Source: an uncultured Alphaproteobacteria bacterium
GTDB taxonomy: Bacteria > Pseudomonadota > Alphaproteobacteria > Rhizobiales > Aestuariivirgaceae
Direction: 5' to 3'
NCBI GenBank assembly: GCA_945957365.1
Contig: CAMFKI010000030.1
Location: 1-40,738 of the forward strand
Length of the DNA stretch: 40,738 bases
The notes beneath the pieces are model-generated. The model worked only from the letters and a program-made list of their open reading frames with translations. It was not told where the DNA came from and made no database searches. Positions 32,497 to 40,738 of this stretch are shown one piece after another. Made by a program: the position numbers and the translations under genes. Within the stretch, counting starts at the first letter, position 1; each line of letters starts with the position of its first letter.

Positions 32497-35400
32497 GTGG
32501 GTCGCTCCTGCTTCACGGCACCGAGAATGGCCTGCGCGAGCGGGCTCTCGGCCAGTCGCTCGACGGGCACATGCACGCGGCGGCGCCAGTTGGGCCATTC
32601 ACGGTCGGTGCCCGGCACGTTGAGGGGGTCGGTCTCGCCGGTGAGGTCGTCGGCCTGAACGAACATGATCTGCGACGGCGTTGCGGCCACGAAGCGGTGC
32701 GTGGCCGCGTCCGCTGCGCCGTCGTCGTCGCCTTCATATCCCGCGCGCGCATCGAGCAGGCGTTTCTCGCCCTCGCGCTCAAGCATGCGGGCAGCCGCCT
32801 GCGAATCGTCGATCTGGCCGATGGCGCGGGCGATGGCGATGTCGCGCCCCGCCCGCCAGCCCATGAAGGTCGGCAGGTCGTGCGAGGCGAGGCAGGCCAG
32901 CGCCTGGGCCGGATAGGCAGCGCCCGGCTTGAAGCCCGGGCCTTCGCGCTCGAACCACAGCACGCGGTAGGAGAAGATCTTCGCCGCCGCCAGGCGGTCG
33001 CGCAAGCCGTCGGGCACGGTGCCGAGGTCTTCTCCCACCACGAGGCAGCGGTTGCGCTGGCTCTCGATCGCCGTCACTGCGATCAGCGCATCGAGAGGAA
33101 AGCGCACATAGGCGCCGAAGCGGCCTTCCGCACCCTGCGGCACCCAGAACTGCCGGGCGAAGCCCAGCACATGGTCGATCCTGAGCGCTGCGGCGTGGCG
33201 CATGTTGGCGGCGATGACGCGGCGCATCGGCTCCAGCCCCAGGGCATCGAGCGCAAGGGGCGAGAACGGCGGCAGGTTCCACACCTGTCCCGCTTCCGAA
33301 AACGGGTCCGGCGGCGCGCCGATGGAAACGCCCGCTGCGAAGGCATCCGGGTTCGCCGCCAGCTCGCCGCCATCGAAGGCGCAGCCGAGTGCCAGGTCGC
33401 CATAGAGATTGCGGCGCTGCGCGGCTTGCGAAAGCTGTTGATCCGCCACCCATTGCAGGAAGGCGCGATAGGCGATGCGCTGCGGCGTCGGCTGTTCGCC
33501 CATGCGCTCCGCCTCGAAACGGCCATGCGCCGCAAGCTGCCCGCCTCCTGCCGTCACGAAGGCTTCGAAGCCGGGTGTCGGCTGGATCTCGGCGAAGGCG
33601 CTTTCCAGCAGCCGGGCCTTGGCCTGCCACACCGCCTTGTAATCGACGTTGCGCAGCGCATCGAGTTCGGCGAAGGCCGCGCGTGAGGCCGTGGCCAGCG
33701 CCGCCGTGCGTGGCAGCGGCAGCGTTTCAATCAGCCGCGCGATGCTGATGTAGAGCGGGTCGACATAATGCCGGTCCGACGGCTGGTAGGGACTCGCCCG
33801 GCTGCGGTCCGAGGGAAACAGGTGATGCAGCGGATTGAGCCCCGCATAGCGCCCGCCGATGCCAGCGCTCGATCCGGCGAACCGCTGCAGCGTCACGAAA
33901 TCGCCGATCCCCTCGCTGCCTGCATGCTTCAGCGCATAGAGATGCGAGGCAAGGCCGAAGACGCGCCGCCCCTGCGCAATGTCATCCGGCAAATGGCAAG
34001 CGCCCGGCGTGACGATCACATGCCTTGCCGCAGCGCCGTCTTCCAGCAGCCGGTAGCAGCCCGCCGCCAGCCGCGCCCGCGCCGCAGTGCCGGGCGGCAC
34101 CTCCAGCGATCGGCCTTCGCCGCCTTCGTCCTCGATCACCAGCCTGCGCCGCGTCTCGGCGGGCGCCAGCAGCACCGCATCCTCGCCGGCCTGCACGACG
34201 AGGGGCTTCGGCCGCGCCAGCAGCGCATGCGCCCTTGCGAGCTCATCGTCATTTTGGAAGCCGAGCCCCATCGCCGCCAGCAGCGCGCGCTGCGTCTCGA
34301 GGCTGACGCGGTGGTGCGTGCCATCGACCTCCCACCATTCCGGCTCGATGCCGGCGGCAAGGCTCAGCGTCGCGATCTCGGCATCCTCCACACCCGCTGC
34401 CGCACTGCGCTCCTCGGCGAAGACCGACACCGAGCGGGCGGGCAGTTCCCCACCCTCGGCGGAGCAGAACAGCCGCGTCCACCTGCGGCCCGCGCGCACC
34501 GGCAGTTCGGCCGTGCGCGCCTCGCCGCGGTTGAACACCAGCGCCACGCGCTTCATGCCCGCGGTCAGCAGCAGCCCCAGCACCGGTGCAGAGGCATCCT
34601 GCCAGTCCATCGCCGCGCCCTCGGCGCCGAACCACTGCGCCGTCTCCTCCGTCAGGAACCGGTCGGCGAGGAAGGGTGAAAGCGTGCGGCGCAGTTGAAT
34701 GAGTGCGGCGGTGAAGCCGATCAGCCGCTGGTCGGCCCTCGCCCAGTCGAGCCAGGCCGTCTGGTTGTCCTGTGCATAGGCATTGTTGTTGCCGCCCTGC
34801 GTGCGCCCGAACTCGTCGCCCGCCGTGAGCATCGGCGTGCCGCGGGAGAAGAACAGGCTCGCCAGCAGGGCGCGCGCATCGCCGCCTGGCCATGAGGGCT
34901 CATGGCCATTGCCGTCGCGGTTGTCCTCGCCATTGGCGGCATTGTTCTTGGCCGCGAAGGTCACCGCATCACGCAGCGTGAAGCCGTCATGCGCCGCGAT
35001 GAAGTTGATGCCCGCCGACGGCGGCCGGTGCTGGCCGCCGAACACATCCGACGAGCCCGCGATGCGCGTGGCGAAACTGCCTACGATCCCGGCATCGCCC
35101 CGCCAGAAGCGCCGCACCTCGTCGCGGTATCTGTCGTTCCACTCCTGCCAGCGCGCCGGGAAGTTCCCCAGCTGGTAGCCGCCCGGCCCCACGTCCCAAG
35201 GCTCGGCGATCATGACGAGCCGCGACAGCAGCGGGTCCTGCTCGATCGCCGAAAGCAGCGGCGCATGGGCTGAGAAGCCCGCCGCGGTGCGCCCCATCAC
35301 GGTGGCGAGATCGAAGCGGAAGCCGTCTATGCCGGTGCGCATCGCCCAGCTCCTGAGCGCATCCATGGCGAGCTGCAGCACATGGGGCTCATCCAGCGCC

Positions 35401-36251
35401 AGCGTATTGCCGCAGCCCGTATCGTTGATCAACTGGTCACCGGCGCGGCGATAGTAGAGCGCCTCGTCCAGCCCGCGCAGCGACAGCGTGGTGCCATGGG
35501 CATCGCTCTCGCCCGTGTGGTTCAGCACCACGTCCAGCACCACGCGGATGCCGGCCGCATGCAGCGCATCGACGGCGGCGCGAATCTCGGCGAGCCCGCC
35601 CGGCGCCAGGCGCGGATCGGGGGCCATGAAGCTCACCGGATTGTAGCCCCAGGCATTGGCAAGCCCCAGCGCCGGCAGATGACGTTCGTCGATCCACGCG
35701 GCGAGCGGCATCAGCTCCACCGTGTCGACGCCGAGCCGCGTCAGGTGCTCGATGACGACTGGCTCCGCCAGCGCGGCCACCGTGCCGCGCTTCGCCTCCG
35801 GAACGCCCGGATGCAGCATGGTGAAGCCGCGCCCCGGGATTTCATAAATGACCTGCGGCCGCTGCGGCGGCAGCGCCTGGGCATCGGCGGCCACATGCCC
35901 CGCAATGGCCTTCGGCACGAGATGCGCGGTTTCCGCCCCGCGCTGCATCAGCTCGGGCAGGTGTCGGAACGGCGCCGTGATCTCTGTCGCACAGGGATCG
36001 AGCAGCAGCTTCGCCGCATCGAAGCGCAGCCCCCGCTCCGGCACCCAGGGCCCCTCGGCGCGCAGGCCGTAGTGCGTGCCGGCCACCAGTCCGGCCACGA
36101 AGCCAGAATGCACATCGCCCAGCCGCTCGGTGAGCGCCACGCGCGCCACCTCCGTCTCGCCCTCGAACAGCGAAACGAACACCCGGCTCGCATGGCGAGA
36201 CACCACGGCCACGGTCGCGCCGCCGTCCTGAAGCGTGACGCCGGGCGACAT
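32493..36251 (-). CDS. Fused glycogen debranching enzyme GlgX and 4-alpha-glucanotransferase MalQ
   Basis: A 1252-residue fusion of two GH13/GH77 enzymes. Residues 1 to about 615 are GlgX: an N-terminal isoamylase-type beta domain, VVLDVVLNHTGESD, nucleophile Asp314 in GFRFDLA, acid/base Glu350 in VMIAEPWD, and Asp422 in FIAAHDGF. Residues from about 620 to the end are a complete MalQ: the N-terminal segment EPEWWEVDGTHHRVS, GLNPLHHLFPSDRSRASPY, nucleophile Asp1026 in LRIDHVLGF, Glu1074 in VVGEDLGTVP and Asp1125 in SHDLPTF. GlgX removes the short stubs left by glycogen phosphorylase; MalQ disproportionates the released maltotetraose, so fusion would channel the product. All six catalytic residues are present. 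No frameshift is needed to join the parts. It sits five bases after pgm and overlaps the Nudix gene. Confidence 0.93.
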   Translation of the reverse strand: MSPGVTLQDGGATVAVVSRHASRVFVSLFEGETEVARVALTERLGDVHSGFVAGLVAGTHYGLRAEGPWVPERGLRFDAAKLLLDPCATEITAPFRHLPELMQRGAETAHLVPKAIAGHVAADAQALPPQRPQVIYEIPGRGFTMLHPGVPEAKRGTVAALAEPVVIEHLTRLGVDTVELMPLAAWIDERHLPALGLANAWGYNPVSFMAPDPRLAPGGLAEIRAAVDALHAAGIRVVLDVVLNHTGESDAHGTTLSLRGLDEALYYRRAGDQLINDTGCGNTLALDEPHVLQLAMDALRSWAMRTGIDGFRFDLATVMGRTAAGFSAHAPLLSAIEQDPLLSRLVMIAEPWDVGPGGYQLGNFPARWQEWNDRYRDEVRRFWRGDAGIVGSFATRIAGSSDVFGGQHRPPSAGINFIAAHDGFTLRDAVTFAAKNNAANGEDNRDGNGHEPSWPGGDARALLASLFFSRGTPMLTAGDEFGRTQGGNNNAYAQDNQTAWLDWARADQRLIGFTAALIQLRRTLSPFLADRFLTEETAQWFGAEGAAMDWQDASAPVLGLLLTAGMKRVALVFNRGEARTAELPVRAGRRWTRLFCSAEGGELPARSVSVFAEERSAAAGVEDAEIATLSLAAGIEPEWWEVDGTHHRVSLETQRALLAAMGLGFQNDDELARAHALLARPKPLVVQAGEDAVLLAPAETRRRLVIEDEGGEGRSLEVPPGTAARARLAAGCYRLLEDGAAARHVIVTPGACHLPDDIAQGRRVFGLASHLYALKHAGSEGIGDFVTLQRFAGSSAGIGGRYAGLNPLHHLFPSDRSRASPYQPSDRHYVDPLYISIARLIETLPLPRTAALATASRAAFAELDALRNVDYKAVWQAKARLLESAFAEIQPTPGFEAFVTAGGGQLAAHGRFEAERMGEQPTPQRIAYRAFLQWVADQQLSQAAQRRNLYGDLALGCAFDGGELAANPDAFAAGVSIGAPPDPFSEAGQVWNLPPFSPLALDALGLEPMRRVIAANMRHAAALRIDHVLGFARQFWVPQGAEGRFGAYVRFPLDALIAVTAIESQRNRCLVVGEDLGTVPDGLRDRLAAAKIFSYRVLWFEREGPGFKPGAAYPAQALACLASHDLPTFMGWRAGRDIAIARAIGQIDDSQAAARMLEREGEKRLLDARAGYEGDDDGAADAATHRFVAATPSQIMFVQADDLTGETDPLNVPGTDREWPNWRRRVHVPVERLAESPLAQAILGAVKQERPT

Positions 36252-36256
36252 CGCGC

Positions 36257-37873
36257 TCAGGTGATCACCGTCGGTGCGCTGCGGCCGGTGCGCGCCGCGA
36301 TCTCGGCGATCGACCGCGACAGCGCGATGAGGTCGGCGAGTGCTGCCTGCGTGTCGATGGCATGGCGGTGGGGGTCGGGCTCGTAGCGCTCGACGTAGAC
36401 GCGCAGCGTCGCGCCCGCCGTGCCGGTGCCCGACAGGCGATAGATGATGCGCGAGCCATCGGCGAAGATCAGCCGGATGCCCTGGTGCGTGGTGCGCGAG
36501 CCATCGACGGGATCGTCATAAGAGAAGTCATCCGCCATCGCGATGCCATGCTGGCCGGGGAGCGAGGGCAGTTTCTCGCGCAGCGCCTTCACCAGCCCGT
36601 TCGCCGCCTCGGCATCCACTTCCTCATAGTCATGACGCGAATAATAGTTGCGGCCATATTCGCGCCAGTGCCCGGTGACGATCTCGGACACGCTCTCGCG
36701 CCGCGCCGCCAGGATGTTGAGCCACATCAGCACCGCCCACAGCCCGTCCTTCTCGCGCACGTGGTTCGATCCCGTGCCGAAGCTCTCCTCGCCGCACAGC
36801 GTGGCCTTGCCGGCATCGAGCAGGTTGCCGAAGAACTTCCAGCCCGTCGGCGTCTCGTAGGCGGCGATCCGCAGCTTCTCCGCCACGCGGTCCGCCGCAC
36901 AGCTCGTCGGCATGGAGCGCGCGATGCCGGCGAGGCCCTTGGCATAACCGGGGGTGAGCGTCGCATTGGCGGCGAGGATGGCGAGCGAATCCGACGGCGT
37001 CACATACATGCCGCGCCCGATGATCAGGTTGCGGTCGCCGTCACCGTCGGAGGCCGCGCCGAAATCCGGCCCGCCCGGGGGCATGACGAGGTCGACCAGC
37101 TCCTTGGCATGGACGAGGTTCGGGTCCGGGTGATGCCCGCCGAAATCGGGGAGCGGCGTGCCGTTCATCACCGTGCCCTTGGGAAATCCGAGAATGCCTT
37201 CGAGGATGCGCTGCGCGTAAGGCCCGGTGATGGCGCCCATGGCGTCGAACTTCATGGTGAAGCCGGTGGCGATCAGCGCGCGGATCGCATCGAAGTCGAA
37301 CAGCGTCTGCATCAGCGCGGCATAATCGGCAACGGGGTCGACGACCTGCACCACCATCGATCCCAGCCGCGTTTCGCCGATCCGGCTCAGCTCCACGTCG
37401 GGCGAGGTGGTGATGCGATAGCTGGAGATCGTCTTGGTACGCTCGTAGATCGCGTCCGTCAGCTTCTCCGGCGCGGGCCCGCCATTCCCCGCATTGTACT
37501 TGATGCCGAAATCGCCGTCGGGCCCGCCGGGATTGTGGCTGGCGGAGAGGATGATGCCGCCGAAGGCCCTGTACCGGCGGATGAGGTGCGAGGCCGCGGG
37601 CGTCGAGAGAAGCCCGTCCTGCCCCACCATCACGCGGCCGAAGCCATTGGCCGCCGCCATGCGGATCGCCGTTTGAATGACGTCCTTGTTGTAGAACCGC
37701 CCGTCGCCGCCGATCACCAGCGTCTGACCTGCGAAGCCCTCGAGCGAGTCGAAGATCGACTGGATGAAGTTCTCCGCATAATGCGGTTCCTGGAACACGG
37801 GCACCTTCTTGCGCAGGCCCGAGGTGCCGGGCTTCTGGCCCTCGAAGGGCGCGGTGGCGACGGTGAGGATCAT
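36257..37873 (-). CDS. pgm: Phosphoglucomutase (alpha-D-glucose-1,6-bisphosphate dependent)
   Basis: Phosphoglucomutase of 538 residues of the PGM1-like type, interconverting glucose-6-phosphate and glucose-1-phosphate and so feeding ADP-glucose synthesis by GlgC. The phosphoserine loop is ASHNPGGPDGDFGIK (Ser112), the metal loop is DGDGDRNLIIG, the sugar-binding loop is CGEESFGTGSNHVREKDGLW, and the phosphate-binding loop is RLSGTGTAGATLR. The frame is open 42 codons upstream into glgA, but ATG 37873, five bases after the glgA stop, begins family similarity (MILTVATAPFEGQKPGTSGL). It is the third gene of the glg run. Confidence 0.96.
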   Translation of the reverse strand: MILTVATAPFEGQKPGTSGLRKKVPVFQEPHYAENFIQSIFDSLEGFAGQTLVIGGDGRFYNKDVIQTAIRMAAANGFGRVMVGQDGLLSTPAASHLIRRYRAFGGIILSASHNPGGPDGDFGIKYNAGNGGPAPEKLTDAIYERTKTISSYRITTSPDVELSRIGETRLGSMVVQVVDPVADYAALMQTLFDFDAIRALIATGFTMKFDAMGAITGPYAQRILEGILGFPKGTVMNGTPLPDFGGHHPDPNLVHAKELVDLVMPPGGPDFGAASDGDGDRNLIIGRGMYVTPSDSLAILAANATLTPGYAKGLAGIARSMPTSCAADRVAEKLRIAAYETPTGWKFFGNLLDAGKATLCGEESFGTGSNHVREKDGLWAVLMWLNILAARRESVSEIVTGHWREYGRNYYSRHDYEEVDAEAANGLVKALREKLPSLPGQHGIAMADDFSYDDPVDGSRTTHQGIRLIFADGSRIIYRLSGTGTAGATLRVYVERYEPDPHRHAIDTQAALADLIALSRSIAEIAARTGRSAPTVIT

Positions 37874-37878
37874 GATGG

Positions 37879-39309
37879 TCAGGCCTTTGCGAGAGTGCGG
37901 TAGAGCTGTGCATAGGCGGCGGCACTGCGCCCCCAGGAGACGTCCTGTTCCATGCCGCGCTTCTGAAGTCCGCGCCAGAGTTTCGGGTCCGCATGGCATT
38001 CCGCGGCACGGCTGAGCGCATGTTCCAGCGTCGCCTCGTCCACCGGCGAGAACTGGAAGCCGGTGGCGACCTGCGACTGCAATGCCGCGTCATTGGCGTC
38101 GATCACCGTGTCGTTGAGCCCGCCGGTGCGCGCAACAAGCGGCACGCAGCCGTAACGCAGCCCATAAAGCTGCGTCAGCCCGCAGGGCTCGAAGCGCGAG
38201 GGAACGAGAATGGTGTCGGCGCCGGCCTGCACGAGGTGCGAGACATCCTCGTCGTAACCGATGATCACGCCGATCCGCCCCGGGTGCCGCATCGAGGCCT
38301 CGAAGATCGCGTTCTCGATTGCCGTTTCACCCGCCCCCAGCAGCGCCAGCCGCGCCCCCGTCGCCACCAGCGCGTCGAGGCTCGCGGCGAAGATGTCCAT
38401 GCCCTTCTGCCAGGTGAGGCGGCTCACCACCCCATGCAGCAGCCCGTCACCGGGCTCGAGCTTGAAGCGGGCTTCGAGCGCCCGCTTGTTCGCAGTGCGC
38501 TGCTTCAGCGATTTCGCACCGAAGCGGGCGGGGATGCGGGGGTCGCGTTCCGGGTCCCACAAGTCGGTATCGATGCCGTTGACGATGCCGCGCAGCACCT
38601 GGCGTCTGGCGCGCAGCAGTCCGTCGAGCCCCATGCCATATTCCGGCGTGCAGATTTCCTGCGCATAGGTGGGGCTCACGGTGGTGATGGCATCCGCCGT
38701 GGCGAGGCCGCCCTTGAGGTAGCCGACATTGCCGTAATACTCGACGCCGTCGATGGCGAAGGCCTGCTGCGGCAGGTCGAGCATGGCGAAGACGCTGGCC
38801 GGAAACTGGCCCTGGAAGGCGATGTTGTGCACCGTCGCCACGCTCTTCGGGCCGCCGAGGAACCGCGTGAACACCGGGCCCAGCGCCGCCTGCCAGTCGT
38901 GGCAGTGCAGCACGTCGGCGCGGAAGCGGGGGTTGATGCCGCCCGCCACATCCGCCGCGGCCTTGCCCAGTGCCGCGAAGCGCTGCGCATTGTCCGGCCA
39001 GTCCTTGCCGTCCTTGCCGAGATAGGGGTTGCCCGGCCGGTCGAAGAGGTGCGGCGCGTCGATGGCGATGATGTCCATCCCATGCGCCCGGCCGCGAACC
39101 AGTTGCGCCGGCCCGCCGAAGAGATCGGCATAGGCATGGAAGGGGGCCGTCTTCTCCAGCGCCGCCATCACGGCCGGGTAGCCGGGCACCAGCGACGTCA
39201 CCTCCACGCCCTGTTCGGCCAGTGCTGCGGGAAGCGCCCCCGTCACGTCGGCCAGCCCGCCGGTCTTCACCAGCGGATAGATCTCGGAGGCGGCGGAGAG
39301 AATCTTCAT
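37879..39309 (-). CDS. glgA: Glycogen synthase (ADP-glucose)
   Basis: GT5 glycogen synthase of 476 residues, which adds glucose from ADP-glucose to the nonreducing ends of glycogen. The N-terminal ADP-glucose-binding motif KTGGLADVTGALP and the C-terminal GT-B donor site (VPSRFEPCGLTQLYGLRYG, with the EPCGL glutamate) are intact, as is CHDWQAAL. Its start overlaps the glgC stop (ATGA). Length is as usual for bacterial GlgA. Confidence 0.97.
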   Translation of the reverse strand: MKILSAASEIYPLVKTGGLADVTGALPAALAEQGVEVTSLVPGYPAVMAALEKTAPFHAYADLFGGPAQLVRGRAHGMDIIAIDAPHLFDRPGNPYLGKDGKDWPDNAQRFAALGKAAADVAGGINPRFRADVLHCHDWQAALGPVFTRFLGGPKSVATVHNIAFQGQFPASVFAMLDLPQQAFAIDGVEYYGNVGYLKGGLATADAITTVSPTYAQEICTPEYGMGLDGLLRARRQVLRGIVNGIDTDLWDPERDPRIPARFGAKSLKQRTANKRALEARFKLEPGDGLLHGVVSRLTWQKGMDIFAASLDALVATGARLALLGAGETAIENAIFEASMRHPGRIGVIIGYDEDVSHLVQAGADTILVPSRFEPCGLTQLYGLRYGCVPLVARTGGLNDTVIDANDAALQSQVATGFQFSPVDEATLEHALSRAAECHADPKLWRGLQKRGMEQDVSWGRSAAAYAQLYRTLAKA

Positions 39310-40571
39310 GACGAGAGGCGGTCGATCATCGGTTGGGTGATGAGGCAGATGCCGCTGGCGGTGCGGCGGAAACGCTTGGCATCGAGCTCCGGATCCTCGC
39401 CGACGACGAGGCCCTCGGGGATTCGCACGCTGGTGTCGATCACCACCTTGCGCAGGCTCACATTGCGCTCGATGTGGACGGACGGCAGCACCACGGCCTC
39501 GTCGAGCGACGAGAAGGAGTTCACCCGCACATTGGGCGACAGCATGGTGCGCCGGATCGAGGCGCCCGACACGATGCAGCCGCCGGAGACGAGCGAGGCC
39601 ACGGCCGAACCGCGTCGCCCTTCGAGGTCATGCACGAACTTGGCAGGCGGGGTCACTTCCGAATAGGTCCAGATCGGCCATTCGGTGTCATAGAGGTCGA
39701 GGGCCGGCAGCGTTTCGGTCAGGTCGATGTTGGCTTCCCAATAGGCGTCCACCGTGCCGACGTCGCGCCAGTAGGATTCGGTCTCGTATTCGGATCGCAC
39801 GCAGCTCGCGGTGAAGCGATGCGCCACCGCCTTGCCGTTGGTCACGAGGAAGGGAATGATGTCCTTGCCGAAGTCGCGGCTGGAATTGGGGTTCGCCGCA
39901 TCCTCGCGCAGCCATTGGGCGAGCTTCGCCGTCTCGAAGACATAGATGCCCATCGAGGCCAGCGCCATGTCCGGGTTCCCCGGAATGGCCGGCGGGTCCT
40001 TGGGCTTCTCGACGAAGGCGGTGATGCGGTCATGCTCGTCCACCGCCATCACGCCGAAGCCCGTCGCTTCCATGCGCGGCACCTCGAGGCAGCCGATGGT
40101 CACGTCGGCGCCGGAGTTGACGTGCTGCTGCAGCATCAGCTCGTAGTCCATCTTGTAGATGTGGTCGCCCGCCAGGATCACCATGTATTGCGGGCCATAG
40201 CTCAGGATGATGTCGAGGTTCTGGTACACGGCGTCCGCCGTTCCGGCATACCACTGGTCCTCCGACACGCGCTGCGAGGCGGGCAAGATGTCGAAGCTCT
40301 CGTTGCGCTCGGGGCGGAAGAAGTTCCAGCCCCGCTGCATGTGGCGGATCAGGCTGTGCGCCTTGTATTGGGTGGCCACCCCGATGCGGCGGATGCCGGA
40401 GTTCAGCGCGTTGGACAGCGCGAAGTCGATGATGCGCGACTTGCAGCCGAAGGGCACGGCGGGCTTGGCGCGCCGGTCGGTCAGTTCCATCAGCCGGCTG
40501 CCGCGCCCGCCTGCCAGCACATAGGCCATCGCATCGCGCGCCAGCGGTCCCGTCCTGCGTTGTGCCGCCAT
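39306..40571 (-). CDS. glgC: Glucose-1-phosphate adenylyltransferase
   Basis: ADP-glucose pyrophosphorylase of 421 residues, the committed, allosterically controlled step of glycogen synthesis. It has an N-terminal nucleotidyltransferase domain with YVLAGGRGSRLMELTDRRAK and KPAVPFG, the glucose-1-phosphate site near FVEKPKDPP, and a C-terminal left-handed beta-helix with hexapeptide-like repeats. ATG 40571 follows GGGAGGACGGCC, a good ribosome-binding site; the frame continues 51 codons upstream but crosses the palindromic repeat at 40625-40647 and lacks similarity. It is the first glg gene visible; glgB or glgP, often upstream in relatives, would lie beyond the window. Confidence 0.96.
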   Translation of the reverse strand: MAAQRRTGPLARDAMAYVLAGGRGSRLMELTDRRAKPAVPFGCKSRIIDFALSNALNSGIRRIGVATQYKAHSLIRHMQRGWNFFRPERNESFDILPASQRVSEDQWYAGTADAVYQNLDIILSYGPQYMVILAGDHIYKMDYELMLQQHVNSGADVTIGCLEVPRMEATGFGVMAVDEHDRITAFVEKPKDPPAIPGNPDMALASMGIYVFETAKLAQWLREDAANPNSSRDFGKDIIPFLVTNGKAVAHRFTASCVRSEYETESYWRDVGTVDAYWEANIDLTETLPALDLYDTEWPIWTYSEVTPPAKFVHDLEGRRGSAVASLVSGGCIVSGASIRRTMLSPNVRVNSFSSLDEAVVLPSVHIERNVSLRKVVIDTSVRIPEGLVVGEDPELDAKRFRRTASGICLITQPMIDRLSS

Positions 40572-40738
40572 GGCCGTCCTCCCATTTTCGGCACGCTGTG
40601 CCCGGTTTTTCTTCAGTCTACTCTCCCCTCCCCCTTGTGGGGAGGGGAAACGCAAGGCGACATGTTTGTCCTCATGTCCCCTATTGTCGGCGCGAAGCCC
40701 GCGCTCGCGCCACATCCTCATCATTCTCCCCTCCCCCT
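40572..40738. repeat. Intergenic region upstream of glgC with palindromic repeat
   Basis: CCCCTCCCC (40625-40633) pairs perfectly with GGGGAGGGG (40639-40647) around a CTTGT loop, and the window ends in TCTCCCCTCCCCCT, apparently the start of a second copy. Another hairpin, GGCGCGA/TCGCGCC, lies at 40689-40695 and 40705-40711. The glgC promoter must lie here or further upstream, but I cannot assign boxes. Confidence 0.55.

Noticed and set aside
40572..40724. Upstream extension of glgC by 51 codons
   Set aside because: The extension crosses a palindromic intergenic repeat and lacks family similarity, while ATG 40571 has a good ribosome-binding site.

Overview
The window is a GC-rich, densely coded chromosomal segment of an alphaproteobacterium, most likely of the order Hyphomicrobiales (Rhizobiales). 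The reasons are the ChvI-ChvG-HprK-EIIA-HPr operon near pckA, a DivL-type pseudo-histidine kinase downstream of ahcY, a TsaE-AmgK fusion followed by a MurU-like gene, alpha-type AddB/AddA, a glgC-glgA-pgm-glgX order, and the intergenic mosaic repeats typical of this group. I see no tRNA, rRNA, CRISPR array, insertion sequence, prophage or defence island. Base composition is even, so nothing suggests recent transfer.

Layout, left to right. 1-4.9 kb: full-length DNA polymerase I (polA), a 331-bp intergenic region built of inverted-repeat elements, and a SelO-type protein AMPylase on the minus strand. 4.9-17.8 kb: a plus-strand run of ahcY (with a 22-bp perfect palindrome and a good promoter upstream), divL (phosphoacceptor His replaced by Tyr), tsaE-amgK, murU, addB, addA and trxA. 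These genes cover methyl-cycle recycling, cell-cycle signalling, tRNA t6A synthesis with cell-wall sugar recycling, recombinational repair and redox. 17.9-19.6 kb: a membrane-anchored LtaS/sulfatase-fold enzyme. 19.7-23.5 kb: on the minus strand, the envelope-stress two-component system ChvI-ChvG in one run with HprK, a mannose-type EIIA and HPr, the nitrogen-type PTS without sugar transport. 23.5-26.8 kb: on the plus strand, a HugZ-like flavin/heme protein, PEP carboxykinase (pckA) and a TSUP transporter.

26.8-32.5 kb is the more accessory part. It holds a MarR regulator with a four-cysteine tail, and divergently a triosephosphate-isomerase paralogue plus an RpiB paralogue, both with active-site changes that point to EryH/EryI-type tetrulose-phosphate isomerases. 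A stand-alone DhaK subunit converges on them, followed by an acyl-CoA dehydrogenase / MaoC-like dehydratase pair and a Nudix hydrolase. 32.5-40.7 kb is a tightly overlapping minus-strand glycogen operon, glgC-glgA-pgm-(glgX-malQ fusion)-nudix. The debranching enzyme and the 4-alpha-glucanotransferase form one 1252-residue polypeptide. The window ends in an intergenic repeat upstream of glgC; any further upstream glg genes lie outside.

I did not find an obviously new multi-gene system. The points most worth a second look are the candidate tetrulose-phosphate module with its Cys-tailed MarR neighbour, the GlgX-MalQ fusion with a translationally coupled Nudix gene, and the palindromic operator in front of ahcY.
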